A stretch of DNA of 59,663 nucleotides. Source: Methylotenera sp. (GTDB taxonomy: Bacteria > Pseudomonadota > Gammaproteobacteria > Burkholderiales > Methylophilaceae). The position numbers and the translations under genes were made by a program. This document shows positions 31,726 to 40,233 of the stretch, piece by piece. The first letter of the stretch is position 1; each line of letters starts with the position of its first letter. The notes beneath the pieces were generated by a model. The model made no database searches. It worked only from the letters and a program-made list of their open reading frames with translations, and was not told the origin of the DNA. The stretch lies in assembly GCA_021732365.1 (NCBI GenBank), contig JAKFVD010000008.1, positions 1 through 59,663 of the forward strand. The letters run 5' to 3'.

Positions 31726-31866
31726 ATGGTACTTATAGCACTTTATTATGCGCTGGCCATTGGTGTGCTTACATTGCATTTTACTGGCCACTTAGAACGT
31801 TGGAATATGGAGTGGTTAGTGTTTGTATTTGCGATTACCGTTTTTCCAGCAGTGCTTTATCTGTAA
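31726..31866 (+). CDS. Small membrane protein (46 residues)
   Basis: ATG 31726 with AGG seven bases upstream. It has a hydrophobic helix (MVLIALYYALAIGVLTLHF), a polar turn (GHLERWNMEW) and a second helix (LVFVFAITVFPAVLYL), so a two-helix inner-membrane hairpin. Divergent from thiC, with a strong terminator shortly after it inside the convergent SDR gene. No known family; the ribosome site, terminator and membrane pattern argue for a real gene. Confidence 0.6.
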   Translation: MVLIALYYALAIGVLTLHFTGHLERWNMEWLVFVFAITVFPAVLYL

Positions 31867-31884
31867 AAAAACTTAAATCTGTAG

Positions 31885-31928
31885 AAAACTTAACACGTAA
31901 ATTCGGGCAAAAAATAGTGTTAAGTTTT
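31885..31928 (-). terminator. AT-rich inverted repeat at the end of the SDR operon
   Basis: 12-bp perfect arms (AAAACTTAACAC / GTGTTAAGTTTT) with a 20-base loop. The right arm overlaps the SDR stop codon. Probably ends the four-gene minus-strand operon. Confidence 0.55.
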
Positions 31929-32720
31929 TTTAATAAACGGCGCAGCAAGCGCCGTTTGTTTTTTTAGCCCTATATTCACCGCCTGCGGCAATACGCCGTT
32001 TAGCCAAGCAAAAAACGATTGTGGTTGGCCAATAAACACTTCTTGTTTTTCTTTTTCTAGCGCTTGAATAATAACGGTAGCGACTTTTTCTGCACTGTCC
32101 ATGGCGTTGCCAGTTTTGGCCCACATGGCAACAGTGTTGGCGTCATTCATAGGGGTTTCTATACCGCGCGGCGCAATATAGGTAACCCCAATTTTAGTAT
32201 TAACCAGCTCGCGCCGTAAGGCTTGTGAAAAGCCATGCACCGCAAATTTAGTGGCGCAGTAGGTCGCAAAGTGCGGAAAACCCAATGAGCCAAAAATAGA
32301 GCCTACAAACACAAAATGCCCTTGGTTTTTACTCTGAAAACTGGGTAACACAGCACGCGTGAGTTGAATAAGTGCAGTGACGTTAGTTTGAATCATCTCT
32401 GCAATGCGCGCATCTGTTTGGTCTTGTAGTTCAATAAAATCTAACACGCCAGCGTTATTAATTAATAGATCAATTTGGCCTAAATATTGGGTGGCTTGAT
32501 TAGCAATTTGGCCTGCTACGCTGGGTTGACTTAAATCAGCCTGAATCGTCAGTGCTTGCCCGCCTGCTTGCTGAATGCTGGATTGTAGGGCATTTAATTT
32601 ATGTTGATTACGCCCAACTAATACTAAATTTGCGCCTTTTTGTGCCAATTTTAAGGCAACTAATTCCCCTACGCCGCCAGTTGCGCCGGTGAGTAAAATA
32701 CGTTTATTGGTTAAATCCAT
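31920..32720 (-). CDS. Short-chain dehydrogenase/reductase
   Basis: 266 residues. NAD(P)-binding LTGATGGVGELVALKLA (TGxxxGxG), NNAGVLDF, catalytic Ser in FVGSIFGS and YCATKFAVHG (YxxxK). Classical SDR with a C-terminal extension. Last gene of a four-gene operon; its start overlaps the oxidase stop by 10 bases, so coupled translation is likely. Substrate unknown; in this setting it probably reduces or oxidises a fatty or amino-acyl intermediate. Confidence 0.92.
   Translation of the reverse strand: MDLTNKRILLTGATGGVGELVALKLAQKGANLVLVGRNQHKLNALQSSIQQAGGQALTIQADLSQPSVAGQIANQATQYLGQIDLLINNAGVLDFIELQDQTDARIAEMIQTNVTALIQLTRAVLPSFQSKNQGHFVFVGSIFGSLGFPHFATYCATKFAVHGFSQALRRELVNTKIGVTYIAPRGIETPMNDANTVAMWAKTGNAMDSAEKVATVIIQALEKEKQEVFIGQPQSFFAWLNGVLPQAVNIGLKKQTALAAPFIKKT
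31935..31966 (+). terminator. Plus-strand terminator inside the SDR coding end
   Basis: Perfect 9-bp stem (AAACGGCGC / GCGCCGTTT) with loop AGCAA, then GTTTTTTT on the plus strand. It lies within the last codons of the SDR gene and would stop transcription coming from the small membrane-protein gene. Confidence 0.75.
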
Positions 32721-33388
32721 CCTGAATCCTTTAACATGGTTCGCGTTTCAATTTCTCTGAAAATATTGCCATATAACTGATAAAAATGCTTCGCTGTATG
32801 AATCAGGCAATCTTGATCTTTTTTATCGGTAATTTGATTCACAATACCTGCATAAAAATCGGTGTGACCCACATCTAGCGCACCATGCGATAATAAATAA
32901 GTGAACGATTTTGGCGTTAAGTGTAGGCTTTTCATGATGTTTTGACCAGCCGCAGTTGCCACCGCAGTGCTTGTGCCTTCTAACACCAATACCATGCCAA
33001 AAAATCCGATTGGGTTAACGCGATGAATCATATCGTAAGCATACGCCACCATGATTTCGGTTGCTAGTGATGGTTTACCGTTCCTCACTGCTTCGGCATC
33101 CATGCCGCAGCCTGCAATATCATCAAGCACCCATTCTTGATGGCCCATTTCTTCTTCAATATACTCGCCAATGGATGCGCGTAACCATTCATATTGCTCA
33201 CTTAAACGTCCGCCGCAGGCCATTAATAGCGGTACAGTGTGCTTCACGTGGTGGTAGGCCTCTGTTAAAAACGCCACATACGTTTGTAGTGAGATATTGC
33301 CGCTGGCGCCCTGCGTGATAAGCGGCAAACTTAATAGCGTTTTACGCTCAGTTTCTGTTGCTTTTAGTAGATGCTCATAAAAATCCAT
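32711..33388 (-). CDS. Heme-oxygenase-like di-iron oxidase (iron-containing redox enzyme/TenA-like fold)
   Basis: 225 residues, all-helical. Candidate metal ligands in family order: Glu43 (FLTEAYHH), Glu80-x2-His83 (EEEMGHQEW), Glu137 (VLEGTST), Asp172-x2-His175 (LDVGHTDFY). This matches the HDO superfamily (UndA, SznF, BesC), not the thiamine salvage TenA, which lacks a di-iron site. Such enzymes oxidise acyl or amino substrates with O2. Located between the AMP-ligase and the SDR, 16 bases after the former. Activity and substrate are inferred only. Confidence 0.78.
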   Translation of the reverse strand: MDFYEHLLKATETERKTLLSLPLITQGASGNISLQTYVAFLTEAYHHVKHTVPLLMACGGRLSEQYEWLRASIGEYIEEEMGHQEWVLDDIAGCGMDAEAVRNGKPSLATEIMVAYAYDMIHRVNPIGFFGMVLVLEGTSTAVATAAGQNIMKSLHLTPKSFTYLLSHGALDVGHTDFYAGIVNQITDKKDQDCLIHTAKHFYQLYGNIFREIETRTMLKDSGWI

Positions 33389-33404
33389 GTGTGACTTCCT
33401 TTAA

Positions 33405-34886
33405 TTAATCGTGATAAAGCGCATTAACTTGCTGCTGATATTGTTGCCAAATAGCATCGCGCTTAAGCCTGCCATTGGGCGTTAATTGTTGATTGCTGAT
33501 GTTAAATGGCGCGTCAGCCAAGACAAATTTTTTAATCTGGGCATAGTCTGGCAGGGTTTGGTTTACATCAAAAACTGCCTGATTAATCTGGATAAGATTC
33601 ACATTCTCTTGGGCTACAATCACCGCCGTGTTCCATGGCTTTGCTTCGCCAAACAAGCAAGCTTGCACAATGCAGGATTGGCTAGTGAGTTCGCGCTCTA
33701 CCCATTCTGGCGAAACGTTGCGCCCAAAAGAGGTAATAAAAATGTGCTTTTTTCGACCATTAATATACAAAAAACCTGCATCATCGCAGTAGCCAATATC
33801 GCCTGTTGGCAGCCATTGCTGTTGTGAAGTTGCAGAATTATTATTGGTGTAAGCTAAAAAATTTGCACCCTTGACTAATATTTCTTGGTCTGCAGAAAAA
33901 GTGATTTCAACATGATTTAATGGTTTGCCGACACTGCCGATTGTATTGGCAGCGGGCGTGTTTAAAGCAACAACCGAGGCACTTTCAGATAAGCCGTAGC
34001 CTTCAAACACAGGCATTTCCAAGCGTTGCGCGCGCGCTAATAGTTGCGTAGAAACATGCGCACCACCCACTGCAATAAAACGTAAATCGGCTAGTTTTTT
34101 TGCGCCAGATTCTAATTTAAGCACTAATGCTTTTAGCAGTTCGGGCAACAATATCACGCTATTTGCGTGGCTTTTAATTAAAGCATCATAGAGTTTTTGG
34201 CTATCGAAACTGCTACCGCTAAAGCCAACTTGCGCACTAGGCAATATATGCGCAGTACCGCCTGCTAGTAAAATTGCATACACGCCTGCTATATTTTCGA
34301 GCAAAGTAGATAAAGGCAACACACAGCAATGTTGACTATTTTGATTTAAACCCACTGCGTTTTTGATGCTGTTAGCAACATTAACTAAAGCGCTTAAACT
34401 CAGGCAAACGCCTTTTGGATTGCCTGTGGTGCCCGATGTGTAAGTGACTTTACTGGTGCTGGCAGGCAAAGCAACAGATGCAATGGCTAATGTGAATTGC
34501 GTCAGCGTTTTGTGCGCTACATCAAAAACCGTCGTGCCGATGATTAAGTTACCCAATAGTTGACGAAAGTAATCGGCGTTATCGGTGATAACAACTTCAG
34601 CACCAGCATCTTGTAAGGCATGCAGTAATTGGGCATCAGAAAAAAAACTCGGCAGCGGCACTAGCGGTATTTCTAATGTAATGGCCGCTAAATCAAGCAC
34701 CACCCAAGCGGGGTGATTATCCACATTGATGGCAATCGTTTTATGGCGTGTTGATGCAGATAATTGTGTGCTTAATTGCACTATTTGATTGTTTAACTCA
34801 GCGTAAGTTAAAGCAGTTTGATCATTCTTAAGCGCAATTGCATGCGGAAATAGCGCTGCATTTTCTTGAATACTGTGTAGCAGCAT
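33405..34886 (-). CDS. AMP-forming acyl ligase (AMP-binding)
   Basis: 493 residues of the ANL superfamily. P-loop-like TYTSGTTGNPKGVC, GYGLSESASVVALN (A5), TGDIGYCDDAGFLYINGRKKHIF (A7-A8 with GRKK) and the catalytic Lys in NGRLKRDAIW. It activates a carboxylate as acyl-AMP, then transfers to CoA or another acceptor. Long-chain acyl-CoA synthetase style, though no specificity can be read. Starts 35 bases after the hemolysin-family gene stop. Confidence 0.9.
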   Translation of the reverse strand: MLLHSIQENAALFPHAIALKNDQTALTYAELNNQIVQLSTQLSASTRHKTIAINVDNHPAWVVLDLAAITLEIPLVPLPSFFSDAQLLHALQDAGAEVVITDNADYFRQLLGNLIIGTTVFDVAHKTLTQFTLAIASVALPASTSKVTYTSGTTGNPKGVCLSLSALVNVANSIKNAVGLNQNSQHCCVLPLSTLLENIAGVYAILLAGGTAHILPSAQVGFSGSSFDSQKLYDALIKSHANSVILLPELLKALVLKLESGAKKLADLRFIAVGGAHVSTQLLARAQRLEMPVFEGYGLSESASVVALNTPAANTIGSVGKPLNHVEITFSADQEILVKGANFLAYTNNNSATSQQQWLPTGDIGYCDDAGFLYINGRKKHIFITSFGRNVSPEWVERELTSQSCIVQACLFGEAKPWNTAVIVAQENVNLIQINQAVFDVNQTLPDYAQIKKFVLADAPFNISNQQLTPNGRLKRDAIWQQYQQQVNALYHD

Positions 34887-34921
34887 GATAAAAGGTTAAG
34901 TCAATAAACGTAGCAGTTTAG

Positions 34922-35560
34922 CTAGGACGCAATACCGCGCACCGCAATAATTTGCGGCTGGTTGTCGTAGTAACTTCCCCAAAGTGTTTGCTCTTGTTTT
35001 GGTAGCTTAGTCACATCTGCTGCGTGCAAGCCAAAAACATCACGTCCGCCTTTAATTAAGCCATTTTGCAAACTACGATGAGCAGTTGCCACACACCATT
35101 TCACTTGCATATCTAAACTTTGTTGAATGACATGCGCGATTAAAATGCCTACGTTGCGTGGATTAGCGACTGCTAGATTACCAATTTCTGTGATTTCATC
35201 GCGCATAATGGTTTTATTGAGTTGTTTGGATAGCAAACGTTCGATTGGCTCATTCATGTATTGCTCTAAAAAAAGCGCCTCTTGCGCCGCATCGCGCATG
35301 CCAAAAGCGGCCATTAAATAACCATCGGCATCACGCAAGGCGATTAACACGGGCATGAAATGCGTGATAGTGGCACCGTAAGACGCGGCAAATACATCAC
35401 GAATAAAATACTCTACCTCCCGACGGTCGGCATCGTTTTGGCGAACAATAAAAGCATGAATTTCTTGCATGGTATAGCGTTTAGTTTTTGCAAACTCTCT
35501 GAGTTGATAAGCGGTATGACCATGGTAAAGCGCTTGTGTTGCTGAAAAAAGTGCATGCAT
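34922..35560 (-). CDS. Thermostable-hemolysin-family protein (LuxI/GNAT-like)
   Basis: 212 residues matching the T_hemolysin family (named after Vibrio delta-VPH): SYGATITHFMPVLIALRDADGYLMAAFGMR, LFLEQYMNEPIERLL, ITEIGNLAVANPRNVGILIAHVIQQSL, KWCVATAHRSLQNGLIKGG. The EIGNLAV strand and ATAHRSL...L region recall acyl-homoserine-lactone and N-acyl-amino-acid synthases (GNAT fold), so acyl transfer is a better guess than lysis. No signal peptide. First gene of the operon that runs left through the ligase, oxidase and SDR. Confidence 0.82.
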   Translation of the reverse strand: MHALFSATQALYHGHTAYQLREFAKTKRYTMQEIHAFIVRQNDADRREVEYFIRDVFAASYGATITHFMPVLIALRDADGYLMAAFGMRDAAQEALFLEQYMNEPIERLLSKQLNKTIMRDEITEIGNLAVANPRNVGILIAHVIQQSLDMQVKWCVATAHRSLQNGLIKGGRDVFGLHAADVTKLPKQEQTLWGSYYDNQPQIIAVRGIAS

Positions 35561-35660
35561 ACGAGTCTTTCAATCATGAGATATAGAAATAAGAGCAAAT
35601 ACGATGCCAATAAGAATGTGCTAATAATTCAGTCACTTACAAGGCATACAAGTTAAAACA

Positions 35661-35739
35661 CTGCAAAAATTGCACGGTTTATTCCGTTCACTGATGCAAT
35701 TTTTGCAGCATTTGCAAAGATTTTCCCTCAGAAAAATCT
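35661..35739. promoter_or_regulatory. Inverted repeats in the divergent promoter region
   Basis: A perfect 14-bp inverted repeat (CTGCAAAAATTGCA at 35661-35674, complement at 35695-35708) with a 20-base loop that holds a nested CGG/CCG. It is followed by AGATTTT/AAAATCT (35718-35739). The stretch 35561-35845 (285 bases) separates divergent operons, so these are candidate operators or a transcript hairpin. Confidence 0.55.
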
Positions 35740-35845
35740 CACAGCAGGCCGTATTAGTAATGCAAAACAATGACTTAAGTATTGTTCGCATAAAGTGGCA
35801 TTAAGGTTGCGTAAACCTTAGTCATTTATTGATGCGAATCCTTAC

Positions 35846-37777
35846 ATGACACCACCCAATATCAAAAAAATGGGCCAAACCCTGCAGCTGTTCTTTATTA
35901 CCACCTATTTATTAATACTATTTTTGGTAGCAAGTACGATTGAATTTAAAGATATCTATACAGAAACAAAATTTAGTTTTATGTTTTTGTGCGTTGCGTT
36001 TGTGATGTACGGGGCTTTTTATTTAACCCCTGCATATCTGCTTACCTACCTAGCAAAAAAGCTGCTTAACAAGCAATTAATAAAACCTGCAGCACAAAAT
36101 ATTGTTTATGCCGTTGCAGTATTCACAACGGCAATCACTACCTTGTTGTTTTATGCAAATGCCAAGTTGTATGCTTTGTATGGTATGTATATCAATGGAT
36201 TTGTGCTCAATTTAGTAATGACGCCCGGCGGCATTCAATCATTAGGCGGCGGTACTTCTAGTGATATGGGTTTTGGCGTAATTGCACTTGGCGGCTTGCT
36301 ATTGCAAACAGTATTGCTATGGCTAATGTTCACATTTGTTCAAACAAATTTTGCGCAAAAAATAAACGCTTTAAGCCTATATTTTGGATGGAAATCTGCA
36401 GTATCTGCTTTGTTAATGGTTGTAGCTGTGCATCTGTCTTACGCTTACGATTTACACACCAAACATCAACTATCCACAGTGGCGCAAATGGTGCCGTTTT
36501 ATCAAACGGTTTCTGCGCGCGGCTTTTTTAAAAAGTTAGGTATTAAAGGGTTACGTTCTTCTGGCTTAAAAGCCAAAGGTAAATTGCATTATCCTTTGCA
36601 TCCAATTCAATCAACCAAGCCTGCTAAGCCTTACAACATTGTCTGGCTGGTTTCTGAATCATGGCGTGCCGATACCTTAAATGCGCACATCATGCCTAAT
36701 GCATGGAACTTTGCCCAGCAATCGACACGCTTTACTAAAAACTACAGTACAGGCAATGGCACGCGCGCTGGCGTGTTCGGCATGATGATGGGCTTGCCGT
36801 CTAGCTATTGGTTTCAGTTTTTGCAAGAGCAGCGCGGCGCAACTATTTTGGATGTGATGCGCAGCCAAGGTTACCAAATGCAGTTTTATACCAGCGCTTT
36901 ATTTAGCTATCCAGAATTCGATAAAACCATTTTTGCCCAAATGCCTGCACAAAAAATGCATGCCCTGCAAAGCAATAAAAGACAAGGCTGGCAAAACGAT
37001 CAGCAAAATGTCAGTGATTTATTATCGTTTATTGATAAGCGCGATACCACTAAGCCTTTTTTTACCTTTATGTTTTTTGAGTCACCACATGCGCGCTACT
37101 ACTTTCCGCCAGAAAGTGTGATTGCCACGCCGTATCGCGATGATTTGAATTACGCGAGTTTGAGCAAAGAAGCATTAAGAACCGATATTGTGCCGATTAA
37201 AAATCGCTATATTAATGCGGTGCACCATTTAGATAGCCAGTTTGGCCGCGTATTTGATTACTTAAAGCAACATCAATTATTGGATAGCACCATTGTGATT
37301 TTGGTGGGCGACCATGGTGAAGAGTTTATGGAGCACGGTTTTTGGGGGCATAACTCTACTTTTGTAGATGAACAAATCCGCACGCCATTGGTGATTTATG
37401 TGCCTAACCAGCCAGCAACAGTGCAGCAAAAAATGACAAGTCATGCCGACATCGTCCCAACTTTGATGCCGATATTGGGTGTCACTAGCCCACAAAGTGA
37501 TTACAGCATTGGCATCAACTTACTCAGCAAGCAAACCCGCGATCATGTGTACATCGCCGATTGGGACAAGCTAGCCTATGTGGATAGCGAAGTGAAAATT
37601 GTGCATCCCGTCAATAACAACAGCTTGTTTAAGCTTGAGGTGACTACGGCTGATGATAAAAATGTATCAGAAGCAATTGCGCATCAAATGATGCAGAAAA
37701 AGCAAAAAGCCACCATGCAAATCATGGAAGATTTAACGCATTTTGCAAAACCAGCAGCTGTTAATAAGGCTTCGTAA
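35846..37777 (+). CDS. YejM/LtaS-like sulfatase-fold membrane protein
   Basis: 643 residues. N-terminal five-helix membrane part (FITTYLLILFLVASTI...ALGGLLLQTVLLWLMF), linker, then a sulfatase-type domain from about 265: VWLVSESWRADTLNAHIMP, GNGTRAGVFGMMMGLP (nucleophile Thr position), VGDHGEEFMEHGFWGHN. The layout resembles YejM/PbgA (DUF3413 plus sulfatase), which in E. coli controls LPS synthesis, or an LTA-synthase-like enzyme. The GDHGEE metal motif and Thr are present, so catalysis is possible. First gene of an operon with PAP2 and EptA. Confidence 0.85.
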   Translation: MTPPNIKKMGQTLQLFFITTYLLILFLVASTIEFKDIYTETKFSFMFLCVAFVMYGAFYLTPAYLLTYLAKKLLNKQLIKPAAQNIVYAVAVFTTAITTLLFYANAKLYALYGMYINGFVLNLVMTPGGIQSLGGGTSSDMGFGVIALGGLLLQTVLLWLMFTFVQTNFAQKINALSLYFGWKSAVSALLMVVAVHLSYAYDLHTKHQLSTVAQMVPFYQTVSARGFFKKLGIKGLRSSGLKAKGKLHYPLHPIQSTKPAKPYNIVWLVSESWRADTLNAHIMPNAWNFAQQSTRFTKNYSTGNGTRAGVFGMMMGLPSSYWFQFLQEQRGATILDVMRSQGYQMQFYTSALFSYPEFDKTIFAQMPAQKMHALQSNKRQGWQNDQQNVSDLLSFIDKRDTTKPFFTFMFFESPHARYYFPPESVIATPYRDDLNYASLSKEALRTDIVPIKNRYINAVHHLDSQFGRVFDYLKQHQLLDSTIVILVGDHGEEFMEHGFWGHNSTFVDEQIRTPLVIYVPNQPATVQQKMTSHADIVPTLMPILGVTSPQSDYSIGINLLSKQTRDHVYIADWDKLAYVDSEVKIVHPVNNNSLFKLEVTTADDKNVSEAIAHQMMQKKQKATMQIMEDLTHFAKPAAVNKAS

Positions 37778-37780
37778 TTC

Positions 37781-38509
37781 ATGCGGTTTTGGCTGATGAT
37801 TGATGAGGATTGGGCTAAGCAGAATAGGGTTAGGCAACAAATGCTGGTGTTGTTTTTGAGTGCGCTATTTTTAATTTTTATCTACCCAAAAACAGGCTTA
37901 GACCAGCGCTTAATGACACCTTACTTTGACGGAGTTAACCAACAATTTAGCCTGAAAAATGCTTGGATTTTGGAAACCGTTCTGCACACAGGCCTAAAAT
38001 ATTGCATCATTTTCGTGGCTTTAGGCACGCTGTTAGCAGGTTTTGCTGGCAATATCCATCCACCTTTAAAGCCTCATCAGCAAAGGCTTTTATGGGTGTT
38101 TACGGTGATGATGATGAGTACTAGTGCGGTCTCGCTACTTAAACACCACAGCATACACGGCTGCCCAAACGATTTGCTGCTGTATGGCGGAAATTTACCC
38201 TATCTACAACTGTTTGATGCATTACCAACTGGAGTAGAAATGGGCTATTGCTTTCCGGGCGGTCATGCCAGTGGCGGCTTTGCGCTGATGGCGTTTTACT
38301 TTGCCTTTCGCGATGTTCAACCTAAGTTCGCACAATCGATGCTGACACTTTCGCTAATCTTAGGCTTTGCGATGGGTTGGGCGCAGATGATGCGTGGCGA
38401 ACATTTTCTATCCCACAACCTATGGAGCGCTTGGGTGGTTTGGGCAATTTGCCTTGCCTGCCAACCGCTACTATTCACTCAACAAATCAAAAGAAAAGTA
38501 ATGCAATGA
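37781..38509 (+). CDS. PAP2-family phosphatase
   Basis: 242 residues, six membrane helices. Type 2 phosphatidate phosphatase motifs: KHHSIHGCP (variant motif 1), PGGHASGG (motif 2) and RGEHFLSHNLWSAW (motif 3 with catalytic His). This group includes LpxE/LpxT-like lipid A phosphatases and PgpB. Starts 3 bases after the sulfatase gene; its TGA overlaps the ATG of the EptA-type gene. Likely removes a phosphate from lipid A, undecaprenyl-PP or phosphatidylglycerol phosphate. Confidence 0.9.
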   Translation: MRFWLMIDEDWAKQNRVRQQMLVLFLSALFLIFIYPKTGLDQRLMTPYFDGVNQQFSLKNAWILETVLHTGLKYCIIFVALGTLLAGFAGNIHPPLKPHQQRLLWVFTVMMMSTSAVSLLKHHSIHGCPNDLLLYGGNLPYLQLFDALPTGVEMGYCFPGGHASGGFALMAFYFAFRDVQPKFAQSMLTLSLILGFAMGWAQMMRGEHFLSHNLWSAWVVWAICLACQPLLFTQQIKRKVMQ

Positions 38510-40191
38510 CTGCTATATTCAATCGCTTATCTACACTCAGCACATTTTTGATTCGTTCACCAACGCAAAGTCGCATCATTCTGTTGGTGACCGCATTCAT
38601 CATGCTGACGGCCAATTGGTCGCTGTTTGAAAGGATTTTAGAAATTTATCCTTTCAAATTAGCTGGCCTGCCATTTCTGCTATCGCTAGCTGTATTTTTT
38701 AGCGCATTAACCGCCATATTCTTTTTGTGCATTTGCCATGGCCGCGCCACGCGCTGGATGTTGGCATTATTCTTAATTGTAGCGTCACAGGCTGCGTACT
38801 ACATGGACCAGTTTGGCGTGATTGTGGATATTGTGATGATAGACAATATTATGCAAACTAATCCGCAAGAGTTTGCAGGTTTGCTGAGTATTAATTTGGC
38901 GATTAGAACATTATTATTCGGTATTATCCCCGCCTGGTTAATCATTCAATATTGCCCCAAACCAAGCAATATTCGCCAAGAATTAAAATCAAAATTGCGT
39001 TGGATTGGCCTGATGCTTATATTGCTGGCATTGGCCATTACACCGTTTACGGCGGGCTACGCTTCATTTATGCGCGAACATAAAATCACCCGCTATTATG
39101 CAAATCCTACCTATACGACCTATTCTGCTATCAAATATTTAATGCAGCAAATCAATGTGGCAAAAGCTTTACCTTTAAAACACCTTGCACAAGATGCCAA
39201 AATGATTGGGCCAAGCTCTAGGCCAGAATTGATGATTATGGTGGTGGGCGAAACAGCCCGTGCCGATCGATTCTCACTGAACGGCTACCACAAAGAAACA
39301 AACCCATTATTGGCCAAGCAAAGTGTAGTGAGCCTAACGAATGTGCAGTCTTGCGGTACTTCTACAGGCGTTTCAGTGCCATGCATGTTTTCATCGCTTG
39401 GTAGAAAAGGCTATGATAAAGAAAAAGCCTTAAACCAAGAAAATGCGTTGGATGTGCTGTTTGATCATGGCGTGCAAATTTTGTGGCGGGACAATAATTC
39501 AGATTCAAAAGGCGTAGCAACCCGCATGAAATATGAAGATTTTAAAAGCCCAACACTCAACCCAAGTTGTGAGGGTGAATGCCGCGATATTGGCATGTTA
39601 AGCGGTTTAGATAAGTACATAGAAGCCAGACGCGGCAAAGATATTTTGATTGTGTTGCATCAAATGGGCAATCACGGGCCAGAATATTACAGAAGATACC
39701 CTAAACAGTTTGAAAAATTTAAACCTATGTGCATGACTGGCGAGCTACAAAATTGCACGCAACAAGAAATAGATAACAGCTACGATAACGCGATTTTGTA
39801 TACTGATTATTTTTTATCAAACGTGATTGATTTTCTGAAAAAATACGATAACGACCGCGCAACTGCAATGTTATACGTGGCCGACCATGGTGAATCTCTA
39901 GGTGAAAAGGGTTTTTATCTGCATGCCGCACCGTATTTAATTGCACCAAAAGAGCAAACCCACGTGCCAGCAATTGTATGGATGGGCAAGCATTTTGATT
40001 ACTCGCAGCAACAACTTTTACCTTATAAAGATCTTGCGTTGAGTCATGATGATTTATTTTGCACATTATTAGTTGCGTTTGAAATAGACGCAAAAATGTG
40101 CGCAGCAAAAGAAGAGGTGTTGATGCAAAATTTAGATTTCAAGAGCGTTTTAATGAAACAAGGTGCAATAAAAAAAACAGTTGCCAATTAA
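38506..40191 (+). CDS. eptA: Phosphoethanolamine transferase, EptA type
   Basis: 561 residues. Start at ATG 38506 overlaps the previous stop (ATGA) and has AAGAAAAG upstream; an earlier in-frame start at 38377 would run through the PAP2 gene. Five N-terminal helices (DUF1705), then a sulfatase domain: VVGETARADRFSLNGY, nucleophile Thr in SCGTSTGVSVPCMFSSL, LHQMGNHGPEYY and YVADHGESLGEKGFYLH. Adds phosphoethanolamine to lipid A or core, giving cationic-peptide resistance in relatives. Together with PAP2 and the YejM-like gene this is a lipid A remodelling operon. Confidence 0.92.
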   Translation: MTAIFNRLSTLSTFLIRSPTQSRIILLVTAFIMLTANWSLFERILEIYPFKLAGLPFLLSLAVFFSALTAIFFLCICHGRATRWMLALFLIVASQAAYYMDQFGVIVDIVMIDNIMQTNPQEFAGLLSINLAIRTLLFGIIPAWLIIQYCPKPSNIRQELKSKLRWIGLMLILLALAITPFTAGYASFMREHKITRYYANPTYTTYSAIKYLMQQINVAKALPLKHLAQDAKMIGPSSRPELMIMVVGETARADRFSLNGYHKETNPLLAKQSVVSLTNVQSCGTSTGVSVPCMFSSLGRKGYDKEKALNQENALDVLFDHGVQILWRDNNSDSKGVATRMKYEDFKSPTLNPSCEGECRDIGMLSGLDKYIEARRGKDILIVLHQMGNHGPEYYRRYPKQFEKFKPMCMTGELQNCTQQEIDNSYDNAILYTDYFLSNVIDFLKKYDNDRATAMLYVADHGESLGEKGFYLHAAPYLIAPKEQTHVPAIVWMGKHFDYSQQQLLPYKDLALSHDDLFCTLLVAFEIDAKMCAAKEEVLMQNLDFKSVLMKQGAIKKTVAN

Positions 40192-40233
40192 CACAAATGC
40201 ATAAAATTATTTGGTTTGATTAAGGAAAAAACA

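Noticed and set aside
38377..38505. Longer start for the EptA-type protein
   Set aside because: It would lie wholly inside the PAP2 gene in another frame; ATG 38506 has the ATGA overlap and the proper membrane start.
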